Shown piece by piece: positions 31,811 through 42,534 of a stretch of 64,000 bases of DNA. The stretch lies in contig JASPKZ010007250.1 in the NCBI GenBank assembly GCA_030220185.1, positions 1,277,001 to 1,341,000 on the forward strand, given 5' to 3'. The notes under the pieces are model-generated. The model was given only the letters and a program-made list of their open reading frames with translations, made no database searches and was not told the origin of the DNA. Within the stretch, counting starts at the first letter, position 1; each line of letters opens with the position of its first letter. The position numbers and the translations under genes were made by a program. Source of the stretch: Diploptera punctata. Taxonomy: Eukaryota; Arthropoda; Insecta; Blattodea; Blaberidae.

Positions 31811-32109
31811 AGTAAAGTGATCCCACTACAGGCCTCAGGAGGCCCTTGGGGTAGTAGGAGGTTAGGGCTCCCACTTTTTCTTGACAATCGGCACTTGATG
31901 TCAGCCGGGGTGTCAGCCCTGCGTGACGGCCGCCTTTACCCCAGAACAAGCATCTGGTACTCATTTCAGTTAGAGGCTGAGTCGACCCCAGGGCCATAGT
32001 GCCGCCAGAAGGTTTGGGTCAGTTTAAAAATCCTGACCCCACCGGGACTCGAACCCTCGACCCTCCGGCTTGTAGCTCAGTGCCTTAACCACTACGCTAC
32101 GGCGTGCCC
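31811..32109 (-). mobile_element. tRNA-derived SINE family C, full length
   Basis: Minus strand starts GGGGCACGCCGTAGCGTAGT, has GGTTAAGGCACTGAGCTAC and box B GGTTCGAGTCCCGG, and ends with the palindromic GGCCTCCTGAGGCC. A second, truncated copy follows at 32112-32226. Confidence 0.85.
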
Positions 32110-32111
32110 CC

Positions 32112-32226
32112 AAAGTAAAGTGATCCCACAACAGGCCCAGAGGCCCTTGGGGTAGTAGGAGGTCAAGGCTCCCACGTTTTCTAGAGAATCAGCACTTTAT
32201 GTCAGCCAGGTTGTCAGCCCTGCGTT
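32112..32226 (-). repeat. SINE family C, 3' end copy
   Basis: Repeats the first 115 bases of the plus-strand text of the neighbouring full copy (AAGTGATCCCACAACAGGCC, GGGGTAGTAGGAGGTCAAGG). It is then joined to a family D end (TTTTTCTCTTCAAATATT). Confidence 0.75.
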
Positions 32227-32344
32227 CCAGCAAAAATTTTTCTCTTCAAATATTAATTTGTTTTACAAAATTTTGTTTACAGAATTTAATAATCACAGAG
32301 AAGATGTACATTTTAAAAAAGTTGTTTTGTTTTTATGTTTTCAG

Positions 32345-32429
32345 ATCAATGATCAACCTATTCTTATGTGTGGACTTATTAGGATGTTGCTGTGTGTACA
32401 TTGTATTTGTTGCAACTAATATCAAACAG
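32345..32429 (+). CDS. SLC36-type transporter exon (membrane helix)
   Basis: Acceptor TTTATGTTTTCAG, donor GTGAAT. Encodes SMINLFLCVDLLGCCCVYIV and FVATNIKQ after completing Arg from the previous exon. This is a transmembrane helix conserved in the family (FLxxxxLGCCCVYIVFVAxN). Phase 2 in, phase 0 out. Confidence 0.95.
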
Positions 32430-32531
32430 GTGAATATATTTAATTTATACGACAATTTTCATACTTTATATATCATACTGCTTCTTCTTGTATATCTTGG
32501 ACATACAGCTCTTAAAGCCAATTTTCAATGC

Positions 32532-33805
32532 CTATTTAATTCATGCCCCAAATAGGAGTCAATGACCAATCACATTTCAATGATTTTTTTATTTACAACC
32601 AATCACAGTTGTGTTTCGCCTAAAATTTACCAACTAAAGTTTATCATAAGTAATGCCACGAGTGATTTCCAAATTATCGATAAATTCACGACTTACGAAG
32701 TGAGGAGTGAATTTATCTAGAGAATTTGGAAATCAAGAGTGGCATTTGTTAGGACTATTTAGCAAATAAAATTAAGCTGTTTACTCACAAATCATTATTT
32801 AACTATAGTTATTTTAAAATATTTATATATTTAATGTAAACGGCGATGTTTGAAAACAAATGAGAAACGATAGGTATGCTTCATCTGCTTCTTTTGTTTA
32901 TCACTGCAACCAGATCATACTATTTATTGCCAAAGGAATGCAATATTGTAAGAATGCTCTGTAGTGGAGAAAAAATGAAACACATCAAACTGTATATTAA
33001 TTCTTTCTGATGTCGTGTGATGTAAATATGACAATTATATTTTTCTGGATTATTACCTGGGAAAAAATACATTTAAGAAAGTGCAAACAGTGGTTTCTTT
33101 TTTTTGGTGATATAATCAATTGCTACAAATGTTTTTATATTAACTCCTGCAAGCGCTATGTGTTGACATAGAGTTGTGTTTCACGAAATATTTATCAGTG
33201 TTATATTTACCATATTAAAGAATGCTCCTCCTTTCTAATATTCCGAACAGGTCTGACCATTATTTTGCAGTGACCGAGCCTGTAAGAAATACGGCTACCA
33301 GATTGTATATATAGTGCATAGATGTCAACACATAGCACTTGCAGGAGTTAATATAAAAACATTTGTAGCAATTTATTATACCACCAAAAAAAGAAACCAC
33401 TGTTTACACTTTCTTAAATGTATTTTTTCCCAGGTAACAATCCAGAAAAATATAATTGTCATATTTACATCATACAACATCAGAAATGAATTAATATACA
33501 GTTTGATGAGTTTCATTTTTTCTCCACTACAGAGCATTCTTACAACATTGCGTTCCTTTGGCAATAAATAGTATGATCTGGTTGCAGTGATAAACAAAAG
33601 AAGCAGATGAAGCGTACCTATCGTTTCTCATTTGTTTTCAAACATCGCCGTTTACCTTAAATATATAAATATTTTAAAATAACTATAGATTCATAATGAT
33701 TTGTGAGTAAACAGCTTAATTTTATTCATTAAGTAGTCCTAACAAATGCCACTCTTGATTTCCAAATTCTCTAGATAAATTGGAAATCACTCGTGGCATT
33801 ACTTA
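32532..33805. mobile_element. Element M compound: minus copy containing a plus copy (large palindrome)
   Basis: 33805 down to about 33176 is M positions 1 to roughly 640. 32640 down to 32532 is the last 85 or so positions of M (CATGCCCCAAATAGGAGTCA). Between them, 32647-33171 is a plus-strand M fragment (first 520 bases). The result is a near-perfect inverted repeat with arms of about 520 bp and a spacer of about 130 bp. It lies 100 bases after a coding exon, in the same intron as other repeats. Confidence 0.75.
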
Positions 33806-33980
33806 TGATATTACACACATTTCAATAGAATTTAGAAAGAAATAATGTTCCATTTACATCAACATTATGCTAATCTGTGTTGAATTTTTAACATTTAGTA
33901 CCTATAAACCTTTCCCTAATAATAAAAAACAATACCAACAACAATATGAAAAAAATTGAAGTTTATTAGAATAATAGTGT

Positions 33981-34372
33981 CGGCCACGGTGGTCTAATGG
34001 TTACGTTCCTAGCCTCTGGTCCCAAGGGTCATGGTTTCAAACCTGGCCAGGGTCAATGGATTCTTTTAGGATTGAAAAATCCAAGGAGGAAGCCCTCTGG
34101 GAGGAACTTTAAGCCATGGGCCCTGAATCTGAATATTTTCAGGCTCTTAAAAGATCCTTAAGTCTGAATAAAGAGGCCTGTAAGTAAAATTTACCAACCT
34201 CATCACCCTAGTAATAACTTAGTTGCCTGCTAGATGTCTCATTGGGTCAGTATGCTAACTGCATACCATTCATGACATCTGTGGGCAAATAAGCATAACT
34301 AAATTAACATGGTCCAGTAACTCCTAACAAAAGAGAGGCTTAGACTCAACATTGGACTGTTATGCCATAGTA
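33981..34372 (+). mobile_element. SINE family B, diverged copy
   Basis: Head CGGCCACGGTGGTCTAATGG, box B GGTTTCAAACCTGG, body AAGCCCTCTGGGAGGAACTT. A 3' region (CATAACTAAATTAACATGGT, GTTATGCCATAGTAGA) differs from the 8.3-kb copy and marks a subfamily shared with 41.0 kb. Confidence 0.8.
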
Positions 34373-34504
34373 GAAAGAGAGAGAATAATACGTAGTAACA
34401 AATAGCATGCATAGTAAGACATATTTGTTTATATTTAAATTAATGTTGGGAAGTAAACATTATGAGGTTATATCATTAATAGTGAGTGGAGAACATATTT
34501 TTTT

Positions 34505-34855
34505 AACATATTTGAAGAGAAAAATTTTTGCCTAGACCGAGACTTTCATTGAGAAATGTTAAATTAATAATAAAAACATCATTAGAAGCCTTACTAGCTT
34601 TATAAAGTAATGTTAAATTCCCAATAAATGTCTTCTTAACTAAGAAGCCGCCATTTGCAAAGATAGAAACAATGGTTTCAAAAGCATTTGGCAAGAGGGA
34701 ATTACAACGTATATAAGAGAAAAATTTGCGTCTATATCGTAACTCGCCTCGGTAGCTCAGTTGGTAGAGCATTTGGCCCGGCAAGCGAAACGTCCCGGGT
34801 TCGAGTCTCGGTCTAGGCGAAAATTTTTCTCTTCAAATATAATTTATCTTTCATT
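34505..34855 (+). mobile_element. SINE family D copy with clear tRNA-like head
   Basis: Body at 34545-34730; head at 34746-34818 (GCCTCGGTAGCTCAGTTGGT, GTCCCGGGTTCGAGTCTCGG). It ends GGCGAAAATTTTTCTCTTCA. Flanked by Penelope-end sequence (34440-34500). Confidence 0.7.
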
Positions 34856-34884
34856 GAGAAATGTTAAATCAATAATAAAAATAT

Positions 34885-35075
34885 TTTTAACAACTCACCT
34901 CATACAATTTCAAATTTCTTTGAGACCATTGGTTTCAAACGACTTTTCGTTCATCTTCAGTCATGACTCCAACTGACTGAATATGAATGAAAAGTCGTTT
35001 GAAACCAACGATCTCAAAGAGATTTGAAATTGTATGAGGTGAGTTGTTAAAAATATGTTCTCCACTCACTATTAA
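34885..35075. mobile_element. Penelope-like foldback (two 3' ends head to head) with hammerhead core
   Basis: 34888-34968 and 34968-35046 are inverted copies (CTCACCTCATACAATTTCAA against TTGAAATTGTATGAGGTGAG). On the minus strand, 34960 down to 34922 reads CTGAAGA, AACGA/TCGTT helix II, GAAACCAATGGTC. This is a complete core with helix III ACC/GGT and a GTC cleavage triplet. The plus arm has a changed core (CTGAATA). No coding. Confidence 0.8.
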
Positions 35076-35183
35076 TATTTGTTTATGTTAAATAGATGTT
35101 ATTTTAGATAGACAATACCATCTGAGCCAATGCGCTCATTTTTCTGTTAACTTCATATGGGTAATGTGAATTTATATTTTCAG

Positions 35184-35459
35184 GTTGTGGATTTCTACAC
35201 ACAGAGCGAACTTGATCTGCGACTTTATATGGTTATGTTGTTAGGACCTCTCATTCTTCTAAATCTTATCCGCAACCTCAAGTGGCTTGCTCCATTCTCA
35301 ATGATTGCCAACATGCTTATGGCTGCTGGCGTCGGAATCACATTTTACTATGTATTCAGTGATCTCCCAGCTTACGATTCAAGGCCACATTTTGCTTCAT
35401 TCCATCAACTGCCTCTCTTCTTCGGTACCGCCATTTTTGCTCTGGAAGGCATTGGCGTG
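35184..35459 (+). CDS. SLC36-type transporter exon (central helices)
   Basis: Acceptor TTTATATTTTCAG, donor GTAAGT. Encodes 92 residues: VVDFYTQSELDLRLYMVMLL, GPLILLNLIRNLKWLAPFSM, IANMLMAAGVGITFYYVFSD, a loop PAYDSRPHFASFHQLPLFF, and GTAIFALEGIGV. LIRNLKWLAPFS and FFGTAIFALEGIGVVMPLEN (completed by the next exon) are signatures of the SLC36 group. Phase 0 both sides; the longest exon. Confidence 0.97.
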
Positions 35460-35502
35460 GTAAGTTAGTTAATTGTACTTTTGTTTTCACTGAGATATTT
35501 CT

Positions 35503-35580
35503 TCTTCTTCTTCTTCTTCTTCCTTCCAAGTATTAGGCGAAGGCCTGTTACAATCCTATAGAAAATTTTCCCTCCAGCAC
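35503..35580 (-). repeat. LINE family L3, 3' tail scrap
   Basis: CTTCTTCTTC tail, then CCAAGTATTAGGCGAAGGCC, as in the other L3 copies. It stops after TTTTCCCTCCAGCAC. The next 230 bases (with GGTTGCTGGCCAAAGGAAGG) resemble a short piece at 55285-55350. Confidence 0.65.
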
Positions 35581-36369
35581 GATTGATCCTTCCGGGAAAT
35601 TCTCGTATAAGACTTGAAAGCATAATAATAGTCCCTTCGATTGGTTGCTGGCCAAAGGAAGGCAAGACCAGTGATGGGGCTGCCATCTTATAGCCTCTGG
35701 TCAGGCTTTTCTGGAGAAGAAAAGAAAATAAAGGAAAGAAGAAATGGAAGAAAGGAAAGACTCCCTAGCCCTCGGATGCCCTAATAGCGTCGGGGTCAAA
35801 AAAAACAAGAGTTAACCAAGAGACATTAGATAGTAAAGTTAAAAGAGTGCAAAACACTAAGTATTATTTTCAGGTCATTTTAAAATGATTGATAACATAT
35901 GCTAAACAATAATAAATAATAAAAATTCCATAATAATTTTTAATTTTAAAAATGAATTTATAATTACTTATATAAGGCTAGAGGTCTCGGGTTCAAATCT
36001 CATTTTTGGCATTAATTTTTCTTTCCAAAATACAAAATCTTGTTTACTACTAATCAATAAAATAAAATAAATGGATGTGATGTGAAAAAAATTTGTTTAA
36101 CCCCTCAGCGTGGGAGCATTTAAATATATATTCTATGTTAAAGGAAATTTTAATATCTCCTCTATGAGATGGCAGTTCACAAAGCCTGTTTTCTTGGTAT
36201 ATTTTCATTAAGAATCATAATAAAACAAACATGGTGCATGTCGAACATGCCCGATCAGCACTCTGCAGAGAAGTAGTGTTTATTTTATGCACGTCATTCC
36301 ACGCTGATGGGTTAAGTTCCAATCATACACCATGTGCATGTGCCAACAAATGCGAAGCAGTTTACGGGA

Positions 36370-36780
36370 TGCAGCCAACATATACATGATATCTAATTAA
36401 CCTAAAAGCTAACCTAACACAGTTTAAGTACTCTAACCTGTTAAAGACCAATCTAAAAGCTAACCTAACGCAGTTTAAGTACTCTAACCTGTTAAAGACC
36501 AACCTAAAAGCTAACCTAACGCAGTTTAAGTACTCTAACCTGTTAAAGACCAACCTAAAAGCTAACCTAATGCAGTTTAAGTACTCTAACCTGTTAAAGA
36601 CCAACCTAAAAGCTAACCTAACGCAGTTTAAGTACTCTAAGCTGTTAAAGACCAATCTAAAAGCTAACCTAACACAATTTAAGCACTCTAACTTGCGTAA
36701 GACTGCAATGCCCAAAAATGAATAGTAAGTTCTGAAGTATATGTGTACAGTTAATTAATATATACTCTATGTTGGCTGCA
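36370..36780. mobile_element. TIR element carrying a 51-bp tandem repeat array
   Basis: Ends TGCAGCCAACATATA (36370) and its inverted partner TATGTTGGCTGCA (ending 36780). Between them, about 36400-36690, lie five to six copies of a 51-bp unit (AACCTAAAAGCTAACCTAAC ... CTCTAACCTGTTAAAGACCA). Because 51 is a multiple of 3, the minus strand stays open as a 17-residue repeat (LNCVRLAFRLVFNRLEY). This is probably a by-product and not a gene. CTAACCTAAC inside each unit resembles two insect telomere units. Confidence 0.7.
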
Positions 36781-37126
36781 CTGGAACACACCTTTGTTGT
36801 TGCATAGAATATTTGTTAAAATTAATATCGCTGCCATGGTTCCATGCTGAGTATGTAGTTAAATATCATAGAAAAATATATTGAAATTATCCTTAGAAAA
36901 ATGTAAAAATCATTATAAATGGTGAGGAATAATTTGAAAAATCAAACCCTATGAATAAATTAAGGTAGAATATTTTTATCACTCACCTCATATTGTTCTT
37001 CTTATTTGATTATAAAATGAATAAAATTTGACAGGAGTTTATATGAAGGAATTAAAAAAATCACATATTGTAAAGTTTAGCCAAATAAATAATTCTATAA
37101 TAAATTTTGTGTGTTTATAATTGCAG

Positions 37127-37305
37127 GTGATGCCATTGGAAAACAATATGAAGACTCCTAACCATTTCATTGGATGTCCGGGTGTTCTTAACATTGGTAT
37201 GGGTATAGTTGTATTTTTATATACTGCAGTTGGTTTCTTAGGATTCCTCAAGTATGGAGACGAAACTAAGGGCAGCATCACACTCAACCTGCCTATTAAT
37301 GAAGA
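37127..37305 (+). CDS. SLC36-type transporter exon
   Basis: Acceptor TTTATAATTGCAG, donor GTGAGT inside GAAGAGTGAG. Encodes [59 protein letters not shown]. VMPLENxMKxPxxF and [19 protein letters not shown] are conserved SLC36 segments. Phase 0 in, phase 2 out. Confidence 0.97.
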
Positions 37306-37519
37306 GTGAGTACCACTTCCTCCAGTTTATATCATCAGTCAGAGAAAACTTTTTAATCCATCTCATAAAACTCCGTGATTTTCCTAGGACGTTTTCTAGA
37401 GCCATCACTCCTATCTGCAGCCAAAACTATTAAAATTCTGCTGTTACCATCAACTTACAAACTACCTTGTGGTGCTGATTTTATGAACTTTGCTCGCCAG
37501 GAACTTAAATATTCATGGA

Positions 37520-37980
37520 TCTTTATTTGTTCTTCTGAATATATATCTTTTCACAAATTCAACTTTTATAAGATTCATGATATGTTCCATTGAGGTATTA
37601 TTCAAAATTAAAATATAAAATTATAGAATATTGACCTGAAAGGTTCGTCTCCTCAACTTTATTAGTTATTTAACTGTAGCGCTTTCGAGACTAGTCCCAT
37701 CATCAGCAGGATTCAAAACTGGTGTTTCACTGAAGATCTGGTAGAGGAGGTTACATGTATTGGGTTCATTTTCATTTAATAGATGAATTCACAACAACGA
37801 CCATCTGATAAATGAAAACGAACCCAGTACATGTAACCCCCTCTACCAGATCTTCAGTGAAACACCAGTTTTGAATCCTGCTGATGATGGGACAAGTCCC
37901 GAAGGCACTACAGTTAAATAACTAATAAAGTTGAGGAGACGGACCTTTCAGGTGAATATTCCATAATTTTATACTTTAAT
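37520..37980. mobile_element. Penelope-like foldback P3 with hammerhead core
   Basis: Inverted arms 37620-37780 and 37795-37975 (CACCTGAAAGGTTCGTCTCC-like against GGAGACGGACCTTTCAGGTG). Minus strand at 37706 down to 37681 reads CTGATGA TGGGACTAGTCTC GAAAGCGCTA: full core with minimal helix III. The plus arm (37871 on) has GAAG in place of GAAA. The sequence also holds the C-terminal frame ACAACGACCATCTGATAAATG seen in full at 39.4 kb. Confidence 0.75.
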
Positions 37981-38089
37981 TTTCACAAATTGTTAATTCC
38001 AAAGGCTTGTCTAAATGTTTCAAAAATTTAGTTTCTTTTTTCAATATTGTGATTCTCTAGCAAACTTTTTTGTCTTCTTCTCAACTCAT

Positions 38090-38375
38090 GTCCAACACAG
38101 GGTCGGGTCGAGGGATGAGATGAGATGAAGAGGTCTGTGAATGACAAGGGTGCCAGCCGACCACACCTGATGCACCATCACAGGGGCAGATGAATGAAAT
38201 GAAATGAAATGGATGAGTATGGAGAAATGGTGGAATGAAATTGTGGCAGGGGAAAACGGGAGAAAACCGCAAGAAAAACCTGCCCAAACTCTATTTCGTC
38301 CACCACGAAACCCACATGGAGTGACCGAGACTTGATCTCAGGACCCCAGTGGTGAGAGGCGAGCTGCATTCTCTA
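38090..38375 (-). repeat. Possible further SINE with tRNA-like head
   Basis: GATGAGATGAGATGAAGAGG and GAAATGAAATGAAATG tracts, then a body ending in CGAGACTTGATCTCAGGACC, a weak box B on the minus strand. It ends AGCTGCATTCTCTAAC. Only one copy is seen here, so the assignment is tentative. Confidence 0.4.
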
Positions 38376-38435
38376 ACAAACTATAAGGTGTAATTGCCAA
38401 TTTTTCAATTTCACCATTTTTTATATTTCTAAAAA

Positions 38436-38790
38436 TCGGCCGCGGTGGACTAGTGGTTATGCTCCTTGCCTCTGGTCCCGAGGGTCGCGGGTTCAAACCC
38501 GGCCCAAGGAGCAAGTCCTCTGGGAGGGACTTTAAGCCGTGGGTCCCGAGTCTGAAGATTTTCAGGCTCGTAAAAAATCCTTAAACCTGAATGAAAAGGC
38601 CTCTAAGCAAAATTTATCGAATTTTCCCATCCTAATACTACCTTGGTTTTCTAGATGTCAGTATGAGGCGGAACACTGACTACGGACCACTCAAAAATTA
38701 CATCTATACGAAAACAAGTGTAACTAAATTAGTATGGTTCAAATTCTTCCCTGTAGGGGGAGAGCGCCTAAATATCTGTAAAGAGAAAAC
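38436..38790 (+). mobile_element. SINE family B, near full length
   Basis: Head CGGCCGCGGTGGACTAGTGG, box B GGTTCAAACCCGGCC, then a 30-base deletion before GGAGCAAGTCCTCTGGGAGG. It continues to AGAGCGCCTAAATATCTGTA. Very close to the 8.3- and 55.4-kb copies. Confidence 0.9.
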
Positions 38791-38959
38791 ATGGGCTTAC
38801 AATACAAAAAAATATATATATATTTGTAAAGTGTTCTTTTGTACAAGTCTTTAAATTCCTCTTAGTATTTCCTATATATACTTCAATACAGTCACTACAA
38901 CTAATTTGCTAAATTCCAGATTTCTTACTATCTGGGGCATTAATCCTTTTAACTTACTG

Positions 38960-39665
38960 TAATTTAACTTTTATAAGATTCATGATGTGTTCCGTTGAGG
39001 TATTATTCAAAATTAATATAAAATTATGGAATATTCACCTGAAAGGTCCGTCTCCTCAACTTAATTAATCATTTAACTGTAGCGCTTTTGAGACTTGTCC
39101 CATCGTCGGCAGGATTCAAAACTGGTGTTTCACTGAAGATCTGGTAGAGTGGGTTGCATGTATTGGGTTCGTTTTTGTTTATCAGGCTGTCGTTGTTGTG
39201 AGCTGCTTTCATGATTTCCATCTCTTCGAGTACGTTTATCTTCGCTGGATTATTTTCTCTGTGCATTACTGTTAGGGACAAACAGGAGTTTTAACATCAG
39301 ATTCAAAGAACATTTTCGAGACTTCATTCACGCAGAAGGGAAATCAAGCTATGCAAAACACGTTGTCCATGAAGGACATCACATGTTAAATATTGAAAAC
39401 ACCCTAACAGTAATGCACAGAGAAAATAATCCAGTGAAGATAAACGTACTCGAAGAGATGGAAATCATGAAAGCAGCTCACAACAATGACAGCCTGATAA
39501 ACGAAAATGAACCCAATACATGTAACCCCCTCTACCAGATCTTCAGTGAAACACCAGTTTTGAATCCTGCCGATGATGGGACAAGTCCCAAAAGCGCTAC
39601 AGTTAAATGATTAATTAAGTTGAGGAGACGGACCTTTCAGGTGAATATTCCATAATTTTATATTA
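38960..39665. mobile_element. Penelope-like inverted dimer P4 with GIY-YIG C-terminus
   Basis: Minus arm 39281-38990 and plus arm 39272-39655. The plus arm encodes IRFKEHFRDFIHAEGKSSYA-type text, KHVVHEGHHMLNIENT, LTVMHRENNPVKINVLEEME and NPLYQIFSETPVLNPADDGT. This is the C-terminal part of a Penelope GIY-YIG domain (the R..EH segment, H..GH, and E of the last helix). Both arms show the hammerhead region with changes (CCGATGA, AAAA). A different subfamily from P1/P2. Confidence 0.8.
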
Positions 39666-41011
39666 ATTACTGTAATTTTATATTAAAAATTTCCTTCAGC
39701 ACTTGATTCATTATCGGATTATCACTCTTTTAAAAATTAGTTCATAATAATGTATCTTTGTATCTGTAGCAAGTATGCTATTAGAAGACATATGTTATAA
39801 GCCAATCTTCTTTCACTCTTAATGTGCCATTGCCAGACATCCTCTCATTAATTTCAGCATCATGACTTCCATCTGCACTAATTTTTGTCTCAAATATACC
39901 TATTTGTCAGATATTTTTATTTTTCCATGTCCGTCTTCTGAAATCAGATCTTTTGATTTATCTCCTACTACCATAATCAGTAAAACTTGTTCAATCCAGG
40001 ACGTGAATAATGCGGAAATCTGTCCAATGTGAACAAATTTATTGGTCCCAGCAAAATAATAGTAATTTCAGGTGTATTTATTTTGCATAAAACAGAATCT
40101 GTCCAATATTTCTGCACAATTCATGAAAAAATTATAAAGCGGAAAGGCAAAGAGATAAATTAGTTTCCAATTCATTATTTTCTGTTAGGCTAAGAAAACA
40201 ATAAGGAATGATTCCTGCCACCGGGTGAAGTAGAGTTTCTACCTGAACCTGAAATTTTCTTTTGGCCTCACTGCACACCCGTTGCGAAATACAGATACCT
40301 GTTTTACAAATAACCATTGCACTGTAAAATCTTAAATTAGATTAAGTTCTGAGACCGATCTTTCATGGGTAGCGTTCTGAATTTACAGAATAAAGATGGC
40401 TAGAACATATATATCATTGTCATTAAACAAAAAAGTGAAAATGATTGAAGATAAATCTCATAATTTCTGGACTGATGCTCCAAAGTCAAGCTCTAGCCAT
40501 TGCTAAATCAATAGGGAATAACGATTTCAAGGCATCTTCAGGTTGGTTGTGGACTGTTTTAAAAGATGACACAATGTAGTATGAAATGAGATTTGTGGGG
40601 AATCAAAGGATGTGGACAAAAGTGTAGTTAGTGAGCAGAAACCAAAGCTACGTACTTTAATTTCAGGATACACGCCTAAGAGACATTTTTAATGCTAATG
40701 AAACGGGACTGTTTTTTTCACGCATTACCATCGAAGTCGCTCATACATACTGTACTTCACTTTTCAACGGCAGCGGAACTACATTTAATCCAAGGGAAGT
40801 AAAAAGACACATACGGTACCCTATAATGTAAGATTAATAAATTTTAGTTTTTTTAATAATGCAGAATTTTGTATAATGTGGAAAAAAAAAATTGGCCCAA
40901 TGCAATTCTGCTTTGAGAAATTTTTATTGTACTTTTTTTTCAAGTTTATATTTAATCCACTTTGTTCGTATTCCTCTTTCAATTACATATAAATATAGAT
41001 TAATAAATTAG
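39666..41011. other. Intron sequence without recognised features
   Basis: No domain-bearing frame. The text at 40390-40700 (repeated lysine- and methionine-coding words, no clear frame) could be a decayed DNA-transposon piece but cannot be supported. Confidence 0.35.
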
Positions 41012-41660
41012 TGGTGAGCTAGTGGTTATGTTCCTTGCCTCAAAGGTCACAGGTTCAAATCTGGCTGAGGTCGATGGATTTTTTAAGATGGAAAATTCCA
41101 AGGAGCAGGTCTTCCAGGAGGAACTTTAAGCAGTGGTTCCTGAGTCTAAAGATTTTCAGGCTCATAAAAGATCTTTAAGCCTGAATAAAGAGACCTCTAA
41201 GCAAAATTTACCAACTTTTTTCATCCTAGTAATATCTTAGATGTCTCATTGGGTCAGTATGTTAACCACTTACCATTCATGACATCTTTAAGGAAATAAT
41301 CATAACATAATCAGTGGAAGTCATGACTGAAGAGGGCAATATGTTGTCTGAAACCGTTGGTATCAAAGAAATTTGAAAATGTATGAGGTGAGTCGCTAAA
41401 AAATAAGTTCTCCACTCACTCCATATTAATCATAACTAATTTTAAAACTACAATAGGAAGTAATATTAAAAGGTTTATAATTAAGATATTTGGTGTAATC
41501 GCTGAAGATGGGCCTCAGAAGCCTTGAAACATATGTTCAACAAAAACAACATAAGAAGTAAGAAAATATAGACCAAATATCTTAAGCATAACTAAATTAA
41601 CTTAGTCTAGTGACTTGTAACAAAGGAGAGGCTAAGACCCAACATTGTGCTGTTACGCCA
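41012..41660 (+). mobile_element. SINE family B copy interrupted by a Penelope-like 3' end
   Basis: SINE text runs from GTGGTGAGCTAGTGGTTATG to GACATCTTTAAGGAAATAAT, stops at about 41305, and resumes at about 41583 (AAGCATAACTAAATTAACTT) to TTGTAGA. The uninterrupted order is seen at 34.2-34.37 kb. Confidence 0.8.
41306..41583 (+). mobile_element. Penelope-like 3' ends with two hammerhead cores, nested in SINE B
   Basis: First core at 41327: CTGAAGA, GGGCAA/TTGTCT helix, GAAACCGTTGGTA (helix III ACC/GGT, triplet GTA). Then GTATGAGGTGAGTCG, as at the end of P1. Second core at 41502: CTGAAGA TGGGC...GCCTT GAAACATATG, with a less clear helix III. Two different PLE ends thus lie within 280 bases. 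Confidence 0.75.
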
Positions 41661-41688
41661 TTGTAGATGTAGATGATCGATAGAAATT

Positions 41689-42101
41689 CTTCTTCTTCTT
41701 CGTCAGGCTCTACGACTTCCAGTGGAATGTGTTGGCCTTCTCAACTAGTTTACGCCATTTCTTCCTATCTCGTGCAGTAGATTTCAAATCAAAAATCCCC
41801 ATCTCTCTTAAATCCTCAATTACGTCATCCTCCCATCGATCTTTGGGTCTTCCTCTTGGTCTTGTTCCCTGTGGCTTCCAATTCAAAATATCATTTGGCA
41901 ATCTTCCCTTTGGCATTCTTAGTGAATGTCCAAACCATTGTAATCTTTTGGATTTGATGAAACTAACTATATTTTCTTTATTATTCTTGAGATATAATTC
42001 ATTATTCCTTCTTAACCTCCAAATTCCATTTTCCTTTACTGGACCTAACACTCTTCTAAATATTTTCCTCTCAAATGTTAATAGTCTTAATTTATCTGCT
42101 T
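41689..42101 (-). mobile_element. LINE family L5, 3' end with 14-bp TSD
   Basis: Minus strand (open 42051 to 41710) encodes VLGPVKENGIWRLRRNNELY, SFIKSKRLQWFGHSLRMPKG, RPRGRPKDRWEDDVIEDL and a WRKLVEKANTFHWKS end. The tail is GAA repeats. Flanked by GATCGATAGAAATT (41675) and GATTGATAGAAATT (42102), a target duplication with one mismatch. It lies 50 bases before the exon at 42166. Confidence 0.85.
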
Positions 42102-42165
42102 GATTGATAGAAATTGATAATTAAAATTCAGATTATTAACATTGTTATAATTGTATATATTACAG

Positions 42166-42332
42166 ATTGGCCCAGTCAGTAAAATTAATGATAGCAGTAG
42201 CCATCTTCCTGACATATGGACTGCAGTTCTATGTGCCAATGGAAATTATTTGGAAAAATGTGGGCCATAGATTTGGATCAAAGAAAGATACAGCAGAATA
42301 TGTCATCAGAATCTCTATCGTCATCGCAACAG
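42166..42332 (+). CDS. SLC36-type transporter exon
   Basis: Acceptor TTGTATATATTACAG, donor GTATGC. Completes Glu, then LAQSVKLMIAVAIFLTYGLQ, FYVPMEIIWKNVGHRFGSKK, DTAEYVIRISIVIAT and one base. SVKxMIAxAIFxTYxLQFYVPMEIIW is a conserved SLC36 helix-loop. Phase 2 in, phase 1 out. Confidence 0.97.
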
Positions 42333-42534
42333 GTATGCTGCCTTCTTATATTATTATGATTATATAAATGTAAGAAAATTTTTTAGAAAGTTGCACTATA
42401 AAGTATTTTGAATCACTTCCTTGTACCTCATTTCATGTTAGCTATCTTGGACTGGTTTCAAGGGACTCAGCTTCATCCTTACTCAGTTATTGGCTGAAGA
42501 TTAAAGTGAATTATATTATTTTTAGTCTGGACAT

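Noticed and set aside
34746..34818. tRNA genes with GCCTCGGTAGCTCAGTTGG heads (28.8, 29.1, 29.2, 34.7 kb)
   Set aside because: Loop lacks U33, anticodon arms differ or do not pair, and all copies share the same flanking repeat body.
36395..36690. Interstitial telomere array
   Set aside because: Only two CCTAA-like words per 51-bp unit and no run of TTAGG.
36362..36715. 117-codon frame with 17-residue repeats on the minus strand
   Set aside because: Produced by a 51-bp tandem repeat whose length is a multiple of three; no start context, no domain, and it lies within a TIR element in an intron of the opposite-strand gene.
37375..37593. Frame after the 37.1-kb exon as extra transporter coding
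   Set aside because: The donor at 37306 is strong, the 42.2-kb exon joins in phase and gives conserved sequence, and this stretch has Penelope-related text.
40390..40700. Decayed transposase with DNA-binding domain
   Set aside because: A few suggestive codons in more than one frame, but no continuous motif that could be supported by eye.
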